A stretch of DNA of 64,000 nt from Eubacterium minutum ATCC 700079 (GTDB taxonomy: Bacteria; Bacillota; Clostridia; Peptostreptococcales; Anaerovoracaceae), in assembly GCA_003433295.1 (NCBI GenBank), contig CP016202.1, forward strand, positions 550,790 to 614,789. Reading direction: 5' to 3'. Below, piece by piece: positions 49,976 to 59,964 of this stretch (positions are counted from its first letter, which is position 1; every line of letters begins with the position of its first letter). The position numbers and the translations under genes are program-made. Under the pieces are notes generated by a model. It was not told the DNA's origin and did not search any database. It worked only from the letters and a program-made list of their open reading frames with translations.

Positions 49976-52900
49976 TCAGAACGACCATCCTATTTGGTTG
50001 GTTTCCGGCAAATCCCCGAATACGCCGTGTTCTTTCAGCACGTCGATGACCGAACGACCGATTTTCGCCCTGAGCATGGCATCCTCTATCGTTTCGAAAG
50101 GTTTCTTTTCATATTCCTCTTCCAGAGCTCTTGCGGCGGTTTCTCCCACGCCGTTAAACGCGGCGAAAGGAAGCAGGACCTTGCCGTCTTCGACGCTGAA
50201 CTTAAGGGCTTTTGATTTTTCGACATCCGCATCCGCAAATCCAAATCCCCTCGCATACATCTCATACGCAACTTCAAGCACCGTCAGTTCACCCTTTTCT
50301 TTGGCGGTGACATTTTTACCCATCATGTTTATCTCTTCTATCCGCTCAAAGACCTTATCACTTCCCGCAAGTATTATGTCGGCATTAAAATCCTGTATTG
50401 AAGCCGAAAATACAGTTGCGTAGAATTCGACGGGATAGTGAACCTTGTACCATGCCATTCGCAGCGACATCATCACGTAAGCGACCGCATGAGCCCTCGG
50501 GAACATGTACTGGATCTTTATGCAGGAATCTATGTACCAGTCCGGAACGCCGTGTTCTTTCATCACCTTAAGCTGTTCTTCCTTGAGCGGTCTGTTTTTC
50601 CTGACATCCTCCATGATTTTAAACGACATTTCATTTTCTATCCCCTTGAGCATAAGGTAGTTCATGATGTCGTCACGCGTGGATATGACTTCGCGCATAG
50701 TTGCCGTTCCGTCTTTTATATAGTCGCGGGCATTGCCGAGCCAGATTTTCTCGCCGTGCGAAAATCCCGATATGCGAACCAAATCCGCAATCTTATCGGG
50801 TTTTACGTCATCAAGCATGTCTCTTACAAACTTCGTACCGAACTCAGGTATCGCAAAACTCCCGTGAGAAAATTTATAATCAGGATCCTTTATTTCCAGC
50901 GTTTCCGTACCATTAAATATGCTCAGTACCTTTTCATCGGAAAGGTTCACGGTCAGCGGATCGATACCCGTCAGATCCTGCAGCTGTCTTATCATCGAAG
51001 GCACATTATGGCCCAGGATATCAAGTTTCAAAAGGTTCTGATCGATTTTGTGATAATCGAAATGCGTCGTCACAATGCCCGCTTTTGCATCGTTTGCGGG
51101 ATATTGTATAGGGCAAAACTCATAAATTTCTCTGTCATCGGGCAGTATTACGATTCCTCCCGGATGCTGTCCCGTGGTTCTCTTCACTCCCATGCAGCCC
51201 GATGCAAGCCTTTTTATTTCCGCGCTGCCCACCTCTCTGCCGGTCTCCTCGGCAAACTTTTTAACAAATCCTATGGCGGTTCTTTCCGCTATGGTTCCCA
51301 CCGTTCCCGCCTTGAATACATTCTCTTCCCCGAAAATCTCGCCGACGTATCTGTGCGCCACGGCCTGGTATTCTCCCGCAAAGTTCAGATCTATGTCAGG
51401 TTCCTTATTTCCCTTGAATCCGAGAAATGTGGCAAACGGTATAGTGAAACCGTCTTTTTTCATGACGGTTCCGCAGTCGGGGCATTTCATTTCCGGCATA
51501 TCAATGCCGCAGTCATATTTCTCCATATCGCCCCATTCCAGGTGCTTGCATTCAGGACATATGTAGTGCGGCTCAAGGGGATTCACTTCAGTTATTCCCG
51601 CCATGGTTGCGGCAAAGGATGAACCCACGGAACCTCTCGACCCCACAAGATACCCGTCGCTCAGCGATTTGTTCACGAGCATCTGCGCAGACACGTACAT
51701 GACCGCATATCCATTGTCTATTATTGCGTTGAGTTCGGTCTCCAGCCTCTGTTGAATTTCTTCCGGCAACGGATTTCCGTAAACTTCGTATGCCCTCTCA
51801 AAGCAGGTGTTCCTGAGAGTTTCCTCGGCGCCGTCTATCCTTGGAGGACATTTTTCCGTCGGTACCGGGCGTATGTCATCTTCAACCATGGCGGCAATTT
51901 TATTCGTGTTCTCCACGACCACACGGTAGGCATCTTCCTCACCTAAGTAACTGAACTCCTCGAGCATTTCCTTCGTCGTCCTCAGGTAAAGACCTTCGCC
52001 GTTTTCAGCATCCTTAAAACCCTTGCCCTTCATGATTATATTCCTGTAAATTGCCGATTCCGGCTCATCATAGTGCGCATCGGTCGTTGCAACTACAGGT
52101 TTTCCGAGCTTGTCGGCAAGCGCAACGATTCTCCTGTTTATATTTCGCAGATCTTCTTCTGAATTTACCGTCGCATACCTGTCGTCATTGATCATAAATC
52201 TGTCGTTGATCAGCGGCTGGATCTCAAGATAATCGTAAAACGATGCGATTTCTTCGATTTTTTCTTCGGGCAGATTCTCTCTGACCGCTCTGAAAACTTC
52301 TCCCGCTTCACATGCAGATCCTATCAGAATACCTTCTCTCAGAGAACTGATGACGCTTTTGGGAAGTCTCGGTTTCCTGTAAAAATACTTTAGATGCGAT
52401 ATGGACACTAACTTGTACAGATTCCGTATCCCCTTCTGCGTACCGGCTATAAATATTATGTGATTCGTCCGCACGGGATCGGCCTTAGTTCCCTTATGAT
52501 CTATCGTTCCGTCTTTCTTTATTCTGTCTTTGTCGTCGAAGACGTATCCCTCCATACCGAACAGAACTTTGATTCCGTTTTTCTCTCCCTCCTTTGCGGC
52601 ATCGGGAAATCCCTGCACCACACCGTGATCGGTGATCGCAACGGCGGTATGCCCCCAGCCTGCCGATATCCCGACAAGTTGTGAAACCTCGTTTAAACCG
52701 TCCATATCGCTCATCTTTGTATGAGCATGCAGTTCGACCCTCTTCATGCCCTCAAAGTCGTCCTTCCTCTTCGGCAGTTCCTTGACTTCTATCGTCTTGA
52801 CCATCAGGTTCAGGCAGTGGCTGTACTGATCCCATTCCGTTTCTCCGACCGCTTCGATGTAGTCCCCGACCTTTATCCTGCCCTGAATTTCACTCCAGTA

Positions 52901-53743
52901 ATCGTTTTTTACGAAGAACTTCAACATCAGTGACGTGACTTTGTCCGTAATCAACAGGGTTATTAGTGACTTATCGTTTTTTATGGCTCTTGTGTCGGAG
53001 TCGAATATTGTCCCCCCGACCGTAACCTTTCCGGTATCCGCCGCAACGGATGAAAGCGGGGTCAACGTTCCCGCAACCGTCCCGAGGATCTTTGCGCCTC
53101 CTCTCCTCGTTTTGAATCCGTTTCCACGTGTCTTATCTTCCTTTGCCGGCGCCGTGGTCTGCGCTCTGCCGTTTTTCTTCGCCGACGCGGGGTTTCTGCA
53201 TTTTTCATCTTCGCGAAGAGCATGCTCCTCCATCGCCTTTTTTACCTGACCGCATCCCGCTTCGTCGTTGACAAATATAACATCATACTTTTCACCGAAA
53301 GCTTCATTTATCTTCAGCGACAGGCGTTTCGATTCGTTCACGTTGAGATACTCCGCCGCCGTCTGTCCGATCGTCGGGACCTTAATGCTCCTATCTTCAA
53401 CAGAGAGTTTTTCGGGATTTGCCGATTTGATCACGGACGACTCTATTCCCGCAAAAAACCTTGAAAGAATCGCACGCAGAGCCTGCTCTCCGGAAATTAT
53501 AAAACTGTCCGTGTCGTATTCATAATTTATTTTGATCGTTATCTTGTCCGATATTGCACCCGCAAGTTTTTCCCTGAATTCCCTCTCCACTTCCACGGGC
53601 ATGACGAAATTAAGAGCCACACGCAAAACCAGTACGGCATCATCTTTTATTATGAACGCCTCCCTGATCCGGCACCTGGCTCTTTCCTCATCCATGCCCT
53701 CGATCTTCGACAGATCTACATATTTTTTAAACAAATTTTCCAT
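49976..53743 (-). CDS. polC: PolC-type DNA polymerase III alpha, no exonuclease domain
   Basis: This 1255-residue protein is the replicative polymerase of Firmicutes. It has an N-terminal domain, an OB fold (about 230-330), and the PHP start VELHAHTKMSDMDG and ITDHGVVQGFPDA (about 340-380). The zinc module has CPEC...CPDCG, the catalytic region has EPDIDLNFAGEYQ, and ARAHAVAYVMMS marks the C-terminal part. Normal PolC is about 1430-1460 residues because a DnaQ-like proofreading exonuclease (VVFDVETTG) is inserted in the PHP domain. Here FGMEGYVFDDKDRIKKDG passes directly to NHIIFIAGTQKGIRNLYKLV, so that insert is missing. It overlaps ispG by 17 bases and is the last gene of the cluster. Confidence 0.96.
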   Translation of the reverse strand: MENLFKKYVDLSKIEGMDEERARCRIREAFIIKDDAVLVLRVALNFVMPVEVEREFREKLAGAISDKITIKINYEYDTDSFIISGEQALRAILSRFFAGIESSVIKSANPEKLSVEDRSIKVPTIGQTAAEYLNVNESKRLSLKINEAFGEKYDVIFVNDEAGCGQVKKAMEEHALREDEKCRNPASAKKNGRAQTTAPAKEDKTRGNGFKTRRGGAKILGTVAGTLTPLSSVAADTGKVTVGGTIFDSDTRAIKNDKSLITLLITDKVTSLMLKFFVKNDYWSEIQGRIKVGDYIEAVGETEWDQYSHCLNLMVKTIEVKELPKRKDDFEGMKRVELHAHTKMSDMDGLNEVSQLVGISAGWGHTAVAITDHGVVQGFPDAAKEGEKNGIKVLFGMEGYVFDDKDRIKKDGTIDHKGTKADPVRTNHIIFIAGTQKGIRNLYKLVSISHLKYFYRKPRLPKSVISSLREGILIGSACEAGEVFRAVRENLPEEKIEEIASFYDYLEIQPLINDRFMINDDRYATVNSEEDLRNINRRIVALADKLGKPVVATTDAHYDEPESAIYRNIIMKGKGFKDAENGEGLYLRTTKEMLEEFSYLGEEDAYRVVVENTNKIAAMVEDDIRPVPTEKCPPRIDGAEETLRNTCFERAYEVYGNPLPEEIQQRLETELNAIIDNGYAVMYVSAQMLVNKSLSDGYLVGSRGSVGSSFAATMAGITEVNPLEPHYICPECKHLEWGDMEKYDCGIDMPEMKCPDCGTVMKKDGFTIPFATFLGFKGNKEPDIDLNFAGEYQAVAHRYVGEIFGEENVFKAGTVGTIAERTAIGFVKKFAEETGREVGSAEIKRLASGCMGVKRTTGQHPGGIVILPDDREIYEFCPIQYPANDAKAGIVTTHFDYHKIDQNLLKLDILGHNVPSMIRQLQDLTGIDPLTVNLSDEKVLSIFNGTETLEIKDPDYKFSHGSFAIPEFGTKFVRDMLDDVKPDKIADLVRISGFSHGEKIWLGNARDYIKDGTATMREVISTRDDIMNYLMLKGIENEMSFKIMEDVRKNRPLKEEQLKVMKEHGVPDWYIDSCIKIQYMFPRAHAVAYVMMSLRMAWYKVHYPVEFYATVFSASIQDFNADIILAGSDKVFERIEEINMMGKNVTAKEKGELTVLEVAYEMYARGFGFADADVEKSKALKFSVEDGKVLLPFAAFNGVGETAARALEEEYEKKPFETIEDAMLRAKIGRSVIDVLKEHGVFGDLPETNQIGWSF

Positions 53744-54791
53744 GTGTTCTCTCTCTGATTACGTTTATCAGCTCGTCCGCCAGTTCATCTTCTCCTACCG
53801 TCTTTACGACTTCGCCCTTTGCGAATATGACTCCCTTTCCGTTTCCTCCGCAGCACCCGAAATCGGCTTCCGCCGATTCTCCGGGACCGTTCACCACACA
53901 TCCCATGACGGCTATCCTGATGCCTCGGGGCAAATCTTTCATGCGGGACAGCCTGCTGTCAACTCTTGCCGCCAGATCTTCCAAGTCGATTCCCGTTCTT
54001 CCGCAGGTGGGACACGATATGAGGTCGTACGGACTTTCCCTCATTCCGATACTTTCCAAAAGTTCTATGCCAAAACGAACCTCTTCCACGGGATCCGCGG
54101 TCAAAGAAACTCTTATCGTGTCTCCTATGCCGGAAAGCAGCAATGCGCCTATGCCCGCCGCCGATTTGACTTTACCCCTGCGTATCGTTCCGGCTTCCGT
54201 TATGCCTATGTGAAACGGGTGTTCAGTCATACCCGCGGCAATCCGGTGAGCGTCAAACGTCATCTTTACGTCAGAGGCTTTCATTGAAATTACAATGTTG
54301 TCATAACCCATATCTTCGACGATCCCGACATTTCTGATCGCGCTCTCGGCAAGTCCCCCGGCCGTAACTCCGCCGTTTTTTTTGACTATGTCTTTTTCAA
54401 GCGAACCCGAATTGACTCCGACGCGTATCGGTATATTCCGCTCTGCCGCAGCCTCGACGACTTTTTTCATCCTGTCCCGGCTTCCTATGTTCCCGGGATT
54501 GATTCTGATTTTGTCGGCACCCGCTTTTATTGCTCCCACGGCAAGTCTGTAATCAAAATGTATGTCCGCGACAAGAGGCATTTCCGTCTGCCTGCGCACC
54601 CTCTCAAACACTTCGAGCGCGTCCTTGTCGGGAACAGCCAGTCTGACTATCTCGCATCCCGCTTCCTCAAGTTCGGAAATCTGCCGCAAAATCCCCTTTT
54701 CATCGTGAGATTCCACGTTCGACATCGACTGAACCGCAACCGGACTTCCCGCTCCGACAGCAACGTCTTTTATCATAACCTTTTTACTCAT
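53727..54791 (-). CDS. ispG: 4-hydroxy-3-methylbut-2-en-1-yl diphosphate synthase
   Basis: This 354-residue iron-sulfur enzyme of the MEP isoprenoid pathway converts MEcPP to HMBPP. The TIM-barrel start (VAVQSMSN, LVADIHFDYRLA) and the Fe-S Cys residues in SCPTCGR (about 265) and MGCVVNGPGE (about 300) are all present. Its length is typical. It lies between rseP and polC, with dxr of the same pathway two genes upstream. Confidence 0.97.
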   Translation of the reverse strand: MSKKVMIKDVAVGAGSPVAVQSMSNVESHDEKGILRQISELEEAGCEIVRLAVPDKDALEVFERVRRQTEMPLVADIHFDYRLAVGAIKAGADKIRINPGNIGSRDRMKKVVEAAAERNIPIRVGVNSGSLEKDIVKKNGGVTAGGLAESAIRNVGIVEDMGYDNIVISMKASDVKMTFDAHRIAAGMTEHPFHIGITEAGTIRRGKVKSAAGIGALLLSGIGDTIRVSLTADPVEEVRFGIELLESIGMRESPYDLISCPTCGRTGIDLEDLAARVDSRLSRMKDLPRGIRIAVMGCVVNGPGESAEADFGCCGGNGKGVIFAKGEVVKTVGEDELADELINVIRERTHGKFV

Positions 54792-54868
54792 AGGGGCACC
54801 TCAACAGAGAGTGTGAATCTCAAAAAATCATGCGCGGTATATTTTTTAGAATCGCCCATAACAAAACC

Positions 54869-55864
54869 TCATCTGAACAGTCTGACCAGATCGTTCCACG
54901 TCGCAAAGACCATGAGAGTCAGAAGAAGTATCATCCCCGCGCCGTGAACCATGTTTTCCTGCCTGTCCGTTATAGCCTTTCCGGTGACCATTCTTATTAT
55001 GACGAAAATTATTCTGCCCCCGTCAAGTGCGGGAAAAGGCAGGAGATTGAAAATTGCAAGGTTCAGGCTTATAAACACGAGCAGATAGAAAAATGGAGTC
55101 AGACCCCGGGATGTCGTTTGGTGAACAAGTCCTATCATGCCTACCGGACCGGTAACCTCCTTCACCGCGACCTTGCCCGTAACCAGATCTTTAAGCCCCG
55201 CATACATTCGCCCCGTCAGTATCCATGTGCTTTTAGCGCCCCTTGCAACAGATTTAAAGAGATTTTTTTCCACGACTGCGCTGACGCCGATTACGTATCT
55301 GCCTTTTTCTTCTTTTGGAGTTACGCTGAAAGTCTTTCTCTCACCTTTTCTTTCGACGGTAAGCTTAAAAGGCTTCTTCTGACCGCGCATCGATTCGTGA
55401 AAGTCATACCAGTTACCGATTTTCTTTCCGCCCGCATCGACAATCCTGTCACCGTGCTCGATTCCCGCAGCGGCGGCGGGAGAATCTTTTACGACCTTGT
55501 TGATTACGTTCGTCGCTTCGCCCGTTGCGAACATGATTCCCGACATCACCACAACGGCAATCAGTACATTCATGGCTGCTCCCGCAGCCAGAACCAGAAT
55601 CTTTGCTCCGGGTGATTTTTTATTGAAGGCTCTCTCATCGTCGGAGTCTTTGTCCTCTCCCTCCATTGCGCAGTAGCCGCCTACCGGCAAAAGCCTTACG
55701 GAGTATAAGGTCTCCTTGCCCTGCTTCTTCCATATGGCGGGACCCATTCCGAATGCGAACTCATTGACCTTTACGCCCACGGCTCGTGCCATTAGAAAAT
55801 GACCGAGTTCATGAGGGAATATCAAAAACAAAAATAGTAATATGCCCAATATAACTGTCAACAT
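54869..55864 (-). CDS. rseP: Site-2 protease RseP/RasP-type
   Basis: This 331-residue membrane metalloprotease has the zinc motif HELGH at about 18-22 in the first span, one PDZ domain (about 110-190: AGIEHGDRIVDAGG), and the second active-site motif NLLPFPALDGGR near 285. It cuts transmembrane segments, for example anti-sigma factors and signal-peptide remnants. The start overlaps the dxr stop by 7 bases. Confidence 0.95.
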   Translation of the reverse strand: MLTVILGILLFLFLIFPHELGHFLMARAVGVKVNEFAFGMGPAIWKKQGKETLYSVRLLPVGGYCAMEGEDKDSDDERAFNKKSPGAKILVLAAGAAMNVLIAVVVMSGIMFATGEATNVINKVVKDSPAAAAGIEHGDRIVDAGGKKIGNWYDFHESMRGQKKPFKLTVERKGERKTFSVTPKEEKGRYVIGVSAVVEKNLFKSVARGAKSTWILTGRMYAGLKDLVTGKVAVKEVTGPVGMIGLVHQTTSRGLTPFFYLLVFISLNLAIFNLLPFPALDGGRIIFVIIRMVTGKAITDRQENMVHGAGMILLLTLMVFATWNDLVRLFR

Positions 55865-57003
55865 ATGATATACCTCGCCGTTTCCACTCTCGTTACCTTA
55901 TCCACTTCCACTATGGTTTCCAGATCCGGATCGGCCACGGAATCATGTCTTTCAAGCATGCGTTCAATCCCGTCTTCTATCTGCAGGAATCCGATTTTTC
56001 TTTCAAGAAATGCCTGCACCAGGACCTCGTTTGCCGCATTCAGCACAGTGGTGTAGGTTCCTCCGAGCCGGGCTGCCGCGGCGGCAAGCAGTATGCATCT
56101 GAAAGTATCAAGGTCGGGTTTCTCGAATGTCATATTCGATGCCCTGTCGAAAAAATCGAGCTGCAGTTCCGGCAGTTTCAATCTTTCCGGATACGCAAGC
56201 GCAACGGCGATCGGAACTCTCATGTCAGGAACGCCGAGCTGCGCAATCACCGATGAATCCTCAAATTCCACTCCGGAATGCATTATGCTCTGCGGATGTA
56301 CCAGAACTTCTATGTCATCGATCCCGACATCGAACATCCACTTGGCTTCTATCATCTCAAGCCCCTTGTTCATCAGTGTCGCAGAATCGATGCTTATCTT
56401 TTTTCCCATGCTCCAGTTCGGGTGTTTCAGAGCCTTTTCAGGGGTAATGTGATTAAGCGCTTCTCTCTTGAGTCCCCTGAAAGGTCCCCCGGAGCATGTA
56501 AGTAAAATTCTCCTGATTTTCTTTTCCCCGTTACCCTCAAGGCACTGAAAAACAGCACTGTGCTCACTGTCGATCGGAAGAAGGATTCTCTCCCTTTTCT
56601 CGAGTTCCCGCATTATTACGTTCCCGCCTGCCACAAGAGTTTCCTTATTCGCCAGCGCCACGTCATTACCTGAGACAATCGCCGCGTACGTGGGCAGAAG
56701 TCCGAGCATGCCGGTAAGAGCATTAATTACTATATCGCAGTCAGATGAAGCTGCCTCGATGAGACCGTGCTCACCCCATGAGAATCTGATGTCAGGAAAT
56801 TCCGCGGACAAGGTCCGCGCATCATCTTGAGATCGACAAACGGCAAGTTTCGGAGCATGCTCGGCGAGCTGCTTCCTGAAGACGGCAAGATTGTTGCCGC
56901 ACGTCATCGCCGTCACCTCAAAGCGTTCTCTGTTTTTTCCTATAACATCGGTACTTTGGGTGCCGATGGAGCCGGTACTCCCTAAAATGGCAACTTTTTT
57001 CAT
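55858..57003 (-). CDS. dxr: 1-deoxy-D-xylulose 5-phosphate reductoisomerase
   Basis: This 381-residue NADPH enzyme performs the second step of the MEP pathway. It has GSTGSIGTQ (8-16), ANKETLVAGG (about 120), the metal site around DSEHSAVFQCLEG, and SMGKKISIDSATLMNKGLEMIEA. Length and motif order are standard. It starts 20 bases after cdsA and is coupled to rseP. Confidence 0.97.
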   Translation of the reverse strand: MKKVAILGSTGSIGTQSTDVIGKNRERFEVTAMTCGNNLAVFRKQLAEHAPKLAVCRSQDDARTLSAEFPDIRFSWGEHGLIEAASSDCDIVINALTGMLGLLPTYAAIVSGNDVALANKETLVAGGNVIMRELEKRERILLPIDSEHSAVFQCLEGNGEKKIRRILLTCSGGPFRGLKREALNHITPEKALKHPNWSMGKKISIDSATLMNKGLEMIEAKWMFDVGIDDIEVLVHPQSIMHSGVEFEDSSVIAQLGVPDMRVPIAVALAYPERLKLPELQLDFFDRASNMTFEKPDLDTFRCILLAAAAARLGGTYTTVLNAANEVLVQAFLERKIGFLQIEDGIERMLERHDSVADPDLETIVEVDKVTRVETARYIIC

Positions 57004-57022
57004 GGCAATATGACTCCTTACC

Positions 57023-57856
57023 TTACTTTACCTTGAAGTTTTGCAGCACTATGACTATATAGTAATATACGAACGGTGCGGTGAACAGAACGCTGTCGAA
57101 CCTGTCCATTATCCCGCCGTGACCCGGTATGAGTTTCCCGTAGTTTTTAATTCCCATCTTCCTTTTATAAGCGGACGCCGTGAGATCTCCGCACATGGAA
57201 ACCGGCGCTCCCAAAAGTCCTATCAACGTACAGTGAATCACTATCTGAGGACAGAAAAAGTATCCGAACAGACCGCATACCAGTCCGCTTCCCGCTATGC
57301 CTCCCAGCGCGCCCTCTATGGTTTTCTTGGGACTCAGATTGGGCGCCATCTTGTGTTTCCCCAGAAACACGCCCGTGAAATACGCAAAGATGTCCGCACC
57401 GAATGCCGAGAGCAGGACAAGCCATATCAATACGGAATACTCACCTGTCCCGTCAACCAGAACTACGTGATACGAAAAAAAACCGATGTATACGATGCCG
57501 ACAATGGTTGCCATCGCGTCCATGGGAGTTCTCTTTGTAACGTTAAACATATATACGGATCCAGCCATTATGACAGCTGCAAGCCATGCCATGGCGAACA
57601 CGTAATTTGCGGCGGGAAAACCGTCCATACCCATCGCGCCGGTTGAATCCAAGACGTTCAGCATATACAGCACCGTTATCGCGACGTATGCGATCGGCTC
57701 GGACGGGTTCATCTTCATGGCTCTGAATCCGTTGAAAAATTCATGTATTCCCATAAGCCCTATGAACAGCGCAAGCGCCGCCAGCCAGTAACCGCCCAAA
57801 TAAACTATGCCTACCAGAGGCACCATGCATAAACCTGATATAATTCGTGTCTTCAT
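57023..57856 (-). CDS. cdsA: Phosphatidate cytidylyltransferase
   Basis: This 277-residue protein starts at the ATG of MKTRIISG, 8 bases after AAAGGAAAC. About eight membrane spans and the C-terminal signature SACKR-like SAYKRKMGIKNYGKLIPGHG with GGIMDRFDS identify CDP-diglyceride synthase, which makes CDP-diacylglycerol for phospholipids. It sits between uppS and dxr as usual. Confidence 0.96.
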   Translation of the reverse strand: MKTRIISGLCMVPLVGIVYLGGYWLAALALFIGLMGIHEFFNGFRAMKMNPSEPIAYVAITVLYMLNVLDSTGAMGMDGFPAANYVFAMAWLAAVIMAGSVYMFNVTKRTPMDAMATIVGIVYIGFFSYHVVLVDGTGEYSVLIWLVLLSAFGADIFAYFTGVFLGKHKMAPNLSPKKTIEGALGGIAGSGLVCGLFGYFFCPQIVIHCTLIGLLGAPVSMCGDLTASAYKRKMGIKNYGKLIPGHGGIMDRFDSVLFTAPFVYYYIVIVLQNFKVK

Positions 57857-57882
57857 ACGGTCGTTTCCTTTCATTCACGCGG

Positions 57883-58605
57883 TCATTTCCTGCCTCCGAA
57901 TCGTCTGTCCCTGCCCCGAAACGTTTCCAGTATACCTTCAAATTCCTCCGGCGTAAAATCCGGCCACAGGGTTTTTGTAAACACAAATTCGCTGTACGCG
58001 CACTGCCACAGAAGAAAATTGGAAAGCCTTTCCTCTCCGCTCGTCCTTATTATCAAATCCGGATCGGGAATGTTCCCGGTCTCATCTCCCGTATACAGAT
58101 ACCTTCCGAGGAGTTCTTCATCAACGGGTTTTTCAAGCTTTCCCGTCCGCACATCGTCTATTATCCTGTTGACTGCCCTCAGTATCTCACGTCTGCTGCC
58201 GTAATTAAGGGCGATGTTAAACTGAAGTCCCGTGTTTTTCGCTGTTCCGGCAATGGTTTTTTCGAGACTCTTTTTTGCGGTCTCGGGTATGCTCCCGTAA
58301 TCGCCGAGAGCCATAACTTTCACATTTTTTTCGTTAAGTTCATCGAAGTCGAGTTTTACAAACTTGACAAGCAGCTTAAAAATACCGGAAACCTCCTCCC
58401 GGGAGCGTTTCCAGTTTTCCGTTGAAAATGCGTAGACCGTCAGATGTTTTATGCCGAGGTCGGAGGCCCTTCTCACTATTTCCTTCATTGCCCGCATCCC
58501 CGCATTGTGTCCCGCAAGTCTGCCGACATTGTTTTTCTTCGCCCATCTGCCGTTGCCGTCCATAATAATCGCAACGTGTTCGGGCACTGTCCTGAAATCC
58601 GGCAT
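57883..58605 (-). CDS. uppS: Undecaprenyl diphosphate synthase (isoprenyl transferase)
   Basis: This 240-residue cis-prenyltransferase builds the lipid carrier for the cell wall. It has IIMDGNGRWAKK (about 11-22), GHNAG, YAFSTENWKR and the C-terminal DLIIRTSGEERLSNFLLWQ. The ATG of MPDFRTVPEH, 5 bases after the frr stop, is preferred; the frame is open upstream into frr but without an ATG. Confidence 0.97.
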   Translation of the reverse strand: MPDFRTVPEHVAIIMDGNGRWAKKNNVGRLAGHNAGMRAMKEIVRRASDLGIKHLTVYAFSTENWKRSREEVSGIFKLLVKFVKLDFDELNEKNVKVMALGDYGSIPETAKKSLEKTIAGTAKNTGLQFNIALNYGSRREILRAVNRIIDDVRTGKLEKPVDEELLGRYLYTGDETGNIPDPDLIIRTSGEERLSNFLLWQCAYSEFVFTKTLWPDFTPEEFEGILETFRGRDRRFGGRK

Positions 58606-58612
58606 CTCGGCT

Positions 58613-59161
58613 CTACACTTCCATGATTTCCTTGTCTTTTGCGGCAATCATGTCATCAATTTCCTTAACTGCCTTATCGACTTTCTTCTGAACATCGTCG
58701 AGTTCGTCTTTGAGATCATCCTCCGTGATTTCTCCCGCTTTCTGCTGTTTCTTGAGAGAATCGTTTGCATCTCTTCTGAGATTACGCACAGCGATCTTGG
58801 CATCCTCTCCCATTTTTTTTGTCGTCTTTGTAAGTTCTTTTCTTCTCTCCTCAGTCAGCTGCGGAATCTCCATCCTTATGTTTTTTCCGTCATTGTTCGG
58901 TACGATCCCTATGTTTGCCGCATTGATCGCATGCTCTATATCCACAAGTGACTTCGGATCGAAAGGTGTTACAAGAAGCGACCTCGGATCGGGCACGCTT
59001 ATGTTCGACAGATTTTTGAGCGGCGTCGGTGTCCCGTAATAATCGACCACTATCTTGTCGAGCAGCGTCGGATTCGCTCTTCCCGCTCTTACAGTATTCA
59101 GTTCTTCCTTTAAGATCGACTTCGTCTTTTCAATCCTTTCCTGCATATTGCTCTCACTCAT
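58613..59161 (-). CDS. frr: Ribosome recycling factor
   Basis: This 182-residue RRF has TVRAGRANPTLLDKI, YYGTPTPLKNLSNI and KNIRMEIPQLTEERR, all typical. It splits post-termination ribosomes together with EF-G. The ATG is 6 bases after GGAGG. It follows pyrH by 13 bases. Confidence 0.98.
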   Translation of the reverse strand: MSESNMQERIEKTKSILKEELNTVRAGRANPTLLDKIVVDYYGTPTPLKNLSNISVPDPRSLLVTPFDPKSLVDIEHAINAANIGIVPNNDGKNIRMEIPQLTEERRKELTKTTKKMGEDAKIAVRNLRRDANDSLKKQQKAGEITEDDLKDELDDVQKKVDKAVKEIDDMIAAKDKEIMEV

Positions 59162-59174
59162 TTTTCTACCTCCG

Positions 59175-59879
59175 TTATTCAATCAAAGTCCCGATTTTTT
59201 CTCCGCATACCGCGCGAACCATGCTTTCCTCTTCAGAAAGACCGAAAACCTGTATCTTCATGTTATTTTCCATGCAAATCGTCGCAGCGGTAAGATCCAT
59301 GACTTTCAAATTCCTGTCGATAACTTCCCTCATGGACAGCCTGTCGAACTTCTTCGCATCGGGATCTTCCTTGGGATCTCCGGAATAGACCGCATCGATG
59401 TTCTTCGCCAGCAAAATGATGTCCGCCTGTATGTTCACGGCTCTCAGAGCCGCAGCCGTGTCCGTCGAGAAATGCGGTTCTCCGATTCCTCCGCCGAAGA
59501 TCACGACCTCTCCGCGTTTCAGTTCTTTCAACGCTCTTCTCCAGATGTAAGGTTCGGCGATCTTTCTCATCTCTATGGAAGTTTGAACCCTTGCGGCAAC
59601 TCCCTGCGCAAGGAGCGCATCCTGGAGCGCAAGAGAATTCATCACGGTCGCAAGCATACCTATGTAGTCCGCGGTCTCTCTGTTCATGTCCTGACTGCTT
59701 CTGCCTCTCCAGAAATTTCCGCCTCCCACGACCACGGCAACTTCAACGCCCAACTCGATAAGTTCACGAATTTCTTTTGCGACTTTGCCGGTCATCTTCT
59801 CATTGATACCGGTTTTCGTATCTCCCGCCAATGCCTCGCCGCTGATCTTGAGTAATACTCTTTTATACCTTGCTTCCAT
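59175..59879 (-). CDS. pyrH: UMP kinase
   Basis: This 234-residue amino-acid-kinase-fold enzyme phosphorylates UMP. It has [11 protein letters not shown] at the start, [12 protein letters not shown] and [22 protein letters not shown]. The ATG of MEARYK follows AAAGGAAT by 6 bases. It is the first gene of the frr-uppS-cdsA-dxr-rseP-ispG-polC series; rpsB and tsf, often upstream, are not here. Confidence 0.97.
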   Translation of the reverse strand: MEARYKRVLLKISGEALAGDTKTGINEKMTGKVAKEIRELIELGVEVAVVVGGGNFWRGRSSQDMNRETADYIGMLATVMNSLALQDALLAQGVAARVQTSIEMRKIAEPYIWRRALKELKRGEVVIFGGGIGEPHFSTDTAAALRAVNIQADIILLAKNIDAVYSGDPKEDPDAKKFDRLSMREVIDRNLKVMDLTAATICMENNMKIQVFGLSEEESMVRAVCGEKIGTLIE

Positions 59880-59964
59880 CGGATTCCTTTCTTTCTCTCG
59901 GAACAAATTCTGTCAGAATCAGTATAGCACAAAACAGGACTCATTTGCCGATCAAAATCAAATT

